Below are positions 13,521-17,547 of a stretch of DNA of 17,547 nt, piece by piece. The translations under genes and the position numbers were made by a program. Source of the stretch: Sulfurovum sp. GTDB lineage: Bacteria; Campylobacterota; Campylobacteria; Campylobacterales; Sulfurovaceae. Position 1 is the first letter of the stretch, and each line of letters starts with the position of its first letter. The notes under the pieces were generated by a model. The model saw only the letters and a list, made by a program, of their open reading frames with translations, was not told where the DNA came from and did not search any database. The DNA is taken from contig JALVXW010000035.1 of the NCBI GenBank assembly GCA_027038155.1, positions 1 to 17,547 on the forward strand, given 5' to 3'.

Positions 13521-15100
13521 TATTTATTTCCCTCCGTCTTAATACCAAACCAGAAGCCCAGTCTGTTTTTGTCTATCTTGGGAAGTAGCCATTGGTAAAT
13601 CCCGTGCGTACCTACAATCGCAGTCAACATAGATGCCAAGATACCAATCCCCATGGTAATAGCAAACCCTTTGAGTGGGCCTGTACCATACGCCCAGAGT
13701 GCCACAGCTGCAATAAGTGTGGTTACATTGGCGTCCAAAATAGCAGTAAAGGCTTTGTCATACCCCTCTTCAATCGATTTGGCTGTTGATTTGCCTTCAT
13801 GAAGCAACTCACGAATACGCTCATTGATAATCACGTTTGCATCTACTGCCATACCCACAGTAAGTACAATACCTGCCATACCAGGCAGTGTTAAGGTAGC
13901 ACCAAAAAGCGACATAATCGCCAAGATAAGGAAAAGGTTTCCTACCAATGCCACATCTGCAACCACACCTGCCATACCATAATAAAGAACCATAAAAAGC
14001 ACCACCAAAACAAACCCTAAGATGAGTGCCTCCATACTTGCTTTAATGTTGTCTGCTCCAAGGCTAGGGCCTACAGAACGTTTCTCCATCACATAGACAG
14101 GAGCAAGCAGTGCACCTGAACGCAAGGCGATAGCAAGGTCATGCGCTTCAGAGAGTTTAAATCTACCACTTATCTGTACATGCCCACCCCCAATACGCTC
14201 TCTAATAACAGGGGCTGAATAGACGTTGTTATCAAGTACCACTGCCATACGTTTGCCTACATATTTACCCGTAAAGTCACCAAATATCTTAGCGCCTTGA
14301 CCATTAAGTGAGAAGTTAATCACAGGTTGGTTGTTTTTGTCAAACCCCACTTTTGCATCGGTCAACATAGAACCATCAAGTACAGGAATAGCACGAAGCA
14401 GATACTTTCTGTTTGGAGTATTGACATCCGGCAAGATAACATCACCATAATGCTTTGCCTCTTGTGCAGACATACTGCCTACCCGTGCAATTCTGTCTTC
14501 ATCTACCGCCATAAGCTGCAAATGTGCCGCACGAGCGATGAGTTCACGAATACGTTGCTCATCTGCTTGTGTCTTGATGCCAGGAACCTCTACAAGAATT
14601 TTGTCTTGTCCCTGTTTTGCAACAGTAGGTTCTGCCAAACCAAACTCATTGAGCCTGTTTCTAATGGTATCTACTGCTTGTTTGATGGCACTGGACTTCG
14701 TGCGTGCCACTTCAGCTTCCGTCATGGAGAGTATAAAGTTTAAGCCATTTTCGCTCAGTGTAGTACCCTCTATCTCCTTTTTGAGAAGTTTTTTGGCTTT
14801 AGCGACATCATCTTTGTCCAAAAGCTCAAACATCACCTTTTTGCCCTCCACCATACGAAGGTCATCAAAAATAATCTCTTCATCATCAAAGAGATACTTG
14901 ATAGACGCAGCGATAGATTTAATACGTGACTCTATGGCCACTTCACTTTTGATACCCAAAAGCATATGTAGTCCACCCTGAAGGTCAAGCCCCAAAGTTA
15001 TCTTCTTACCTTGTTCGCTTTGTGTCAATGATGGAATAGAAAAAACCACTCCGAAAATGAGTGCAAAAGCAAAAAGGATTACTCTGTAATTAAGCTTCAT
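13520..15100 (-). CDS. secD: Protein translocase subunit SecD
   Basis: 526 residues from the ATG at 15100; a TTG two codons upstream (15106) is possible but less likely. GKKITLGLDLQGGLHMLLGI follows the first helix and is the SecD signature. After the large periplasmic P1 region (with DTIRNRLNEFGLAEPTV and ILVEVPGI) come six helices, with LTLPGMAGIVLTVGMAVDA and NVIINERIRELLHEGKS conserved. It forms a complex with SecF and YajC. The yajC gene overlaps its start by 11 bp and secF overlaps its end by one base, so all three are tightly coupled. Confidence 0.97.
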   Translation of the reverse strand: MKLNYRVILFAFALIFGVVFSIPSLTQSEQGKKITLGLDLQGGLHMLLGIKSEVAIESRIKSIAASIKYLFDDEEIIFDDLRMVEGKKVMFELLDKDDVAKAKKLLKKEIEGTTLSENGLNFILSMTEAEVARTKSSAIKQAVDTIRNRLNEFGLAEPTVAKQGQDKILVEVPGIKTQADEQRIRELIARAAHLQLMAVDEDRIARVGSMSAQEAKHYGDVILPDVNTPNRKYLLRAIPVLDGSMLTDAKVGFDKNNQPVINFSLNGQGAKIFGDFTGKYVGKRMAVVLDNNVYSAPVIRERIGGGHVQISGRFKLSEAHDLAIALRSGALLAPVYVMEKRSVGPSLGADNIKASMEALILGFVLVVLFMVLYYGMAGVVADVALVGNLFLILAIMSLFGATLTLPGMAGIVLTVGMAVDANVIINERIRELLHEGKSTAKSIEEGYDKAFTAILDANVTTLIAAVALWAYGTGPLKGFAITMGIGILASMLTAIVGTHGIYQWLLPKIDKNRLGFWFGIKTEGNK

Positions 15101-15374
15101 TTGCAACTTCTACCTTTTTGGAGACATAGGCTCTGTCTAGTTTTACAATCGTATCATCGTTTAATTTGATTTTGATAAAATCCTCTTCAGGTTTAACAAT
15201 CACAGCAATAAGCCCACCTGTGGTAATAATTTTATCACCTTTAGCAAGAGACTCAAGCATCGCTTTATGCTCTTTTTGAGCCTTTTGTTGTGGTCTAATG
15301 ATGAGAAAATAGAAAATCGCAAATAATAAAATAAGTGGCAAAAACGAACCAATTACGCTACCTTGTTGTGCCAT
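15090..15374 (-). CDS. yajC: Preprotein translocase subunit YajC
   Basis: 94 residues. One transmembrane helix near the N-terminus (about 10-27, FLPLILLFAIFYFLIIRPQQ) is followed by the typical KAQKEHKAMLESLAKGDKII segment, then TTGGLIAVI. YajC is the small accessory protein of the SecDF complex, and the position before secD is the standard order. The ATG at 15374 has AAGGA 6 nt upstream, inside an 11-bp palindrome shared with the divergent lnt gene, so its promoter must lie within the lnt coding region. A TAAAAT at 15405-15410 (reverse strand) is a candidate -10 box. Confidence 0.97.
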   Translation of the reverse strand: MAQQGSVIGSFLPLILLFAIFYFLIIRPQQKAQKEHKAMLESLAKGDKIITTGGLIAVIVKPEEDFIKIKLNDDTIVKLDRAYVSKKVEVANEA

Positions 15375-15385
15375 AAGGAATCCTT
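15375..15385. promoter_or_regulatory. Shared palindromic Shine-Dalgarno site of yajC and lnt
   Basis: The complete intergenic space is AAGGAATCCTT. Read forward it gives AAGGA then 6 nt to the TTG of lnt at 15386. Read backward it gives AAGGA then 6 nt to the ATG of yajC at 15374. The symmetry is exact around A15380. The match to optimal spacing supports the TTG start of lnt over the ATG at 15395. Confidence 0.7.
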
Positions 15386-16660
15386 TTGAATGAAATGAGA
15401 CAATATTTTACCACCTTTGTATTAATAAGAGGCTTTTTTATTGCCTTACTTGGTTCTGCCTTCATCTACCTTCACCATTTTAATTTTTCTGTCGCATGGA
15501 TAGATACACTCTTGGGCATCACATCACTCTATCTTCTGCTGAAATCCAATACCAAAGTATGGTTTGTCTCTGGTGCCTTTTTTGCCCTTTTGTGGTTTTG
15601 GTGGATAACCCTTAGCCTCATTCACTACACTATGCTCTGGGCAACACCTATTGTGCTACTGATAATTATGCTAACATACGGGGCTATCTTTGCCTCCATC
15701 TCATGGATTAGCACAAAATTAGGCAAATACCTCACTCCTCACTCCTCACTCCTCACCCTATCTCTCAAATCCCTCGGACTTTTAGCATTAAGCTACATCC
15801 ACCCCTTCTCTTTTGACTGGTTTAAGCCTGAGTTGATGTTTGTAGAGAGCTATATCGGTATTGAAAAGTGGCAGTTTGGTATGCTCTTAGTAGGTATCGT
15901 TTTGGCACTGTGGCAAAAGAGGCTTTATGCTCTTTTGCTTATAGCGTTGGCTTACACCCCTCCCTCTTCCCATGTAAAGAGCATACCAGAAGATATTGCA
16001 CTAATCACAACCCATACTTCTGTACAAGAGAAGTGGAACAAAGCACACCACAAAGCACAATTTGATGCACTGTTTCACGCCATAGACAACGCCATAGCCA
16101 GAAAGAAAAAACTTGTTATCCTCCCTGAGTCTGTCTTTCCTGTTTTTCTCAACAAAGAACAAACCCTGCTCACCAAACTCAAAGAGAGAGCCAAACATAT
16201 CTCCATTGTCACAGGAGGGCTCTACTGGGATGGCACAACCCCACGAAACAGTGCCTATATTTTTACCAAAAATCAAGTCTCTGTTGCCAGCAAGGTACTC
16301 CTTGTACCCTTTGGAGAGTCCAACCCTCTACCTGATTTTTTAAGTAACTGGGTCAATAGTATCTTTTATGATGGAGCGGTAGATTATAAAGCCAGTGACA
16401 AAGTAATAGACTACCAAATAGATGGCATAACCTACCGAAATGCCATCTGCTTTGAAGCCACTTCAGAAAAACTGTACAAAAAAGACAAAGAGGGGCATCG
16501 TCCTAAAAATATGATAGTCCTTAGCAACAACGGCTGGTTTAGCCCCTCTATAGAGCCCACACTCCAAAAACTGCTGTTGCTCTACTACAGCAAGAAGTAT
16601 GGCACCACCATCTACCATGCGGTGAATATGTCGGACTCTTATATCATAAAAGCACTCTAA
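15386..16660 (+). CDS. lnt: Apolipoprotein N-acyltransferase
   Basis: 424 residues; shorter than the roughly 510 of E. coli but normal for Campylobacterota. The N-terminal half (about 10-190) has six to eight membrane helices. The C-terminal nitrilase domain carries the triad Glu248 (LVILPESVFP), Lys303 (SKVLLVPFGE) and Cys355 (RNAICFEATS), plus VLSNNGWF (378-385). It adds the third acyl chain to the N-terminal cysteine of lipoproteins at the outer face of the inner membrane; the lipoprotein at 3164-4366 would be a client. The start is TTG, chosen because AAGGA lies 6 nt upstream. Residues about 116-125 are encoded by a heptanucleotide tandem repeat (15731-15758) in the membrane part. The last Lnt helix region is short, ending soon after DSYIIKAL. 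Confidence 0.93.
   Translation: MNEMRQYFTTFVLIRGFFIALLGSAFIYLHHFNFSVAWIDTLLGITSLYLLLKSNTKVWFVSGAFFALLWFWWITLSLIHYTMLWATPIVLLIIMLTYGAIFASISWISTKLGKYLTPHSSLLTLSLKSLGLLALSYIHPFSFDWFKPELMFVESYIGIEKWQFGMLLVGIVLALWQKRLYALLLIALAYTPPSSHVKSIPEDIALITTHTSVQEKWNKAHHKAQFDALFHAIDNAIARKKKLVILPESVFPVFLNKEQTLLTKLKERAKHISIVTGGLYWDGTTPRNSAYIFTKNQVSVASKVLLVPFGESNPLPDFLSNWVNSIFYDGAVDYKASDKVIDYQIDGITYRNAICFEATSEKLYKKDKEGHRPKNMIVLSNNGWFSPSIEPTLQKLLLLYYSKKYGTTIYHAVNMSDSYIIKAL
15731..15758 (+). repeat. Heptanucleotide tandem repeat inside lnt
   Basis: Three exact copies of CTCACTC are followed by CTCACCC, 28 bp in all. A slip by one unit would shift the reading frame of lnt after about residue 120. Confidence 0.8.
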
Positions 16661-16793
16661 AAAAACTACTCCCCAACCCAGAAAAGAACAGAGTGTGATA
16701 TCATGAAGTAAATGCTTTTTAAATATTGTGTTTGTAGGTGATGGTTTTGTTTGAGAGAGAAGAAGAAACAGAGAAAATGTCAAGAGGGTTCAA

Positions 16794-17078
16794 TTATAAA
16801 TTTATCAATATCTGAGGATAAGAGTTAGCAATATTCAAAAGTACACGTGCAGGTCCTTCGGGTTTTCTTCTACCTTGTTCCCAATTTCTAAGGGTTGCCA
16901 CTGAAATATTTAAAAGGTTTGCAAACTCATCCTGTGTCAAGTCAAATTTTGAACGAATCTCTTTTGCATTGGGTTTATCTATGTAAAATGTACGACTAGG
17001 GGCTGTTTTTTTAGCCAATATCTCTTTTGCCTCTTTGGTACTAGCCAATAACTCACTAAATAGTTTATCATCCATCAT
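16794..17078 (-). CDS. XRE-family helix-turn-helix antitoxin (NadS/HigA-like)
   Basis: 94 residues. A HTH_XRE domain spans about 36-92, with AKEIRSKFDLTQDEFANLLN, ISVATLRNWEQGRRKPEGPA and a final helix ending in ANSYPQIL. The W-E-Q-G-R-R-x-P-x-G-P-A segment is typical of NadS/HigA-type antitoxins. The ATG directly follows the stop of the upstream toxin remnant (TAA-ATG), with GGAGG at 17084-17088 inside the toxin's last codons, 5 nt before the start. That toxin-first order is typical of higBA systems. The partner toxin is truncated, so this is probably an orphaned antitoxin or a stand-alone repressor; its original promoter would have been upstream of the toxin. Confidence 0.85.
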   Translation of the reverse strand: MMDDKLFSELLASTKEAKEILAKKTAPSRTFYIDKPNAKEIRSKFDLTQDEFANLLNISVATLRNWEQGRRKPEGPARVLLNIANSYPQILINL

Positions 17079-17294
17079 TTAATCCTCCATAAAAGTTTTT
17101 CTAAGCATCTCTATCTGTTTAGATGTCAAATCTTCTGTTTTGCTTTTCTCATAAACAAAAATCATAAGTATCAAGCTCTCTTCTTCGTGATGGTAGCAGA
17201 TATTACGAATACCACCACTTTTACCACGACCTTTCACTTTCCATCTTATTTTTCTTAGTCCACCAGAACCCTTAATAGCATCTCCCTTTTTACT
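17079..17294 (-). pseudogene. HigB/RelE-like toxin, 5'-truncated remnant
   Basis: Open for 71 codons between TAG (17295-17297) and TAA (17079-17081) on the reverse strand. The translation begins SKKGDAIKGSGGLRKIRW and continues with KVKGRGKSGGIRNICYHH, LILMIFVYEKSKTEDLT and a final helix. This matches the C-terminal two thirds of HigB2/RelE-type ribosome-dependent mRNA interferases (GD-x-I-x-G-x-GGLRK-x-RW and GRGK-x-GG-x-R). Family members have about 105-115 residues, so roughly 40 N-terminal ones are missing, and no start codon with a ribosome-binding site opens the frame. It abuts the XRE antitoxin gene. Alternatively an insertion further right separated the N-terminus; the lost part is not within the window. 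Confidence 0.75.
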
Positions 17295-17348
17295 CTATGC
17301 CTTGTTACCTTTTTTCACCTTAGCTACGACTAGGGTTGCCTTGTGCTT

Positions 17349-17392
17349 GCACTCTCTTTAAGAAAAGAGTGCCTAGCCTAGAGAAAGGCTAG
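17349..17392. repeat. Two abutting hairpins
   Basis: GCACTCT (17349-17355) pairs with AGAGTGC (17366-17372). Immediately next, CTAGCCT (17373-17379) pairs with AGGCTAG (17386-17392). Loops are 10 and 6 nt. There is no T-run on either side, so simple rho-independent termination is unlikely. Confidence 0.6.
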
Positions 17393-17428
17393 AGATGTTG
17401 TGGGTATCACCTATTTTTAAAGGTTCCC

Positions 17429-17547
17429 TTAAAGCAGTCTCACAACATGGGAGCCAGAGAGAATGTAGGGGGCGATTGCCATCGCACCAATAAAACCATC
17501 ATCATGCTGTGAGCTTGTAAGGAAATGACCTTGGGGTACGTAGCTGT
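17429..17547 (-). CDS. C-terminal end of an unrecognised protein, cut by the window edge
   Basis: On the reverse strand a frame enters from the right edge and runs 38 codons to TAA (17429-17431). The residues read SYVPQGHFLTSSQHDDGFIG and then AMAIAPYILSGSHVVRLL. The composition is protein-like and no other frame here is better, but I recognise no family. It lies upstream of the higB remnant on the same strand, with the hairpins between. It may be part of whatever replaced the start of higB. Confidence 0.35.
   Translation of the reverse strand, partial: SYVPQGHFLTSSQHDDGFIGAMAIAPYILSGSHVVRLL

Noticed and set aside
14327..14981. Long forward-strand frames of 138 and 147 codons opposite secD
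   Set aside because: They lie entirely within a strongly conserved secD on the other strand and have low-complexity Ser/Cys-rich translations typical of shadows.
16661..16793. Space between lnt and the XRE antitoxin, examined for a small gene, RNA or terminator
   Set aside because: No strong hairpin with T-run, no small frame with ribosome-binding site; nothing supportable.
17295..17345. Short frame ending at the TAG before the higB remnant, translating to CKHKATLVVAKVKK-like residues
   Set aside because: Too short and without a family match; a transposase tail was considered but not supportable.
1..17547. Search by eye for CRISPR repeats, tRNA, rRNA and riboswitches
   Set aside because: No regularly spaced direct repeats, cloverleaf with TTCGA arm or conserved RNA core was seen.

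Overview
The window looks like a chromosomal piece from a Campylobacterota (epsilonproteobacterial) species, most likely a Sulfurovum- or Sulfurimonas-like marine sulfur oxidiser. This is inferred from the low GC content, the minus-strand order yajC-secD-secF followed by a small membrane protein, the short (424-residue) Lnt, frequent TTG starts and the style of the proteins. No database search was possible, so the taxon is an inference.

Left flank (about 1-2000): a toxin-antitoxin zone with much decay. On the minus strand are a partial PIN-domain toxin running off the left edge with its putative 92-residue antitoxin, and an intact Phd/YefM-VapC pair with a readable promoter and operator. Between them lie a 270-bp element with perfect 27-bp terminal inverted repeats (MITE-like), a 5'-truncated MazF/PemK toxin and a probable C-terminal scrap of an RND efflux pump.

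Middle (2049-10354): a cell-surface glycan region made of two convergent gene sets. The plus-strand set is an acyltransferase-3 membrane protein, an unknown lipoprotein and a GT2 glycosyltransferase of rhamnosyltransferase type. The minus-strand set is an MBOAT O-acyltransferase, its SGNH-hydrolase-like partner, RmlC, and a 675-residue protein in which RmlD is fused in one reading frame to a COG4091-type 'homoserine dehydrogenase-like plus SAF' oxidoreductase. The sets overlap tail to tail by 13 bp. Together they suggest synthesis, transfer and O-acylation of a rhamnose or related deoxysugar glycan. rmlA and rmlB are not in the window.

Right part (10386-16660): a minus-strand series of yajC, secD, secF, a small membrane protein and a DacB/PBP4-type D-Ala-D-Ala carboxypeptidase carrying an extra C-terminal SPOR domain. 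After dacB comes a short remnant that looks like the end of an outer-membrane beta-barrel. Divergent from yajC is lnt (apolipoprotein N-acyltransferase). The two starts are separated only by an 11-bp palindrome that gives each gene its Shine-Dalgarno sequence.

Right edge (16794-17547): an XRE/NadS-type antitoxin behind a 5'-truncated HigB/RelE toxin, a stretch of adjoining hairpins, and the last 38 codons of an unrecognised protein. The most notable items are the RmlD-oxidoreductase fusion, the MITE-like element in the toxin-antitoxin graveyard, the symmetric shared ribosome-binding palindrome between yajC and lnt, and the S13-SPOR fusion. I found no CRISPR array, tRNA, rRNA or complete insertion sequence.
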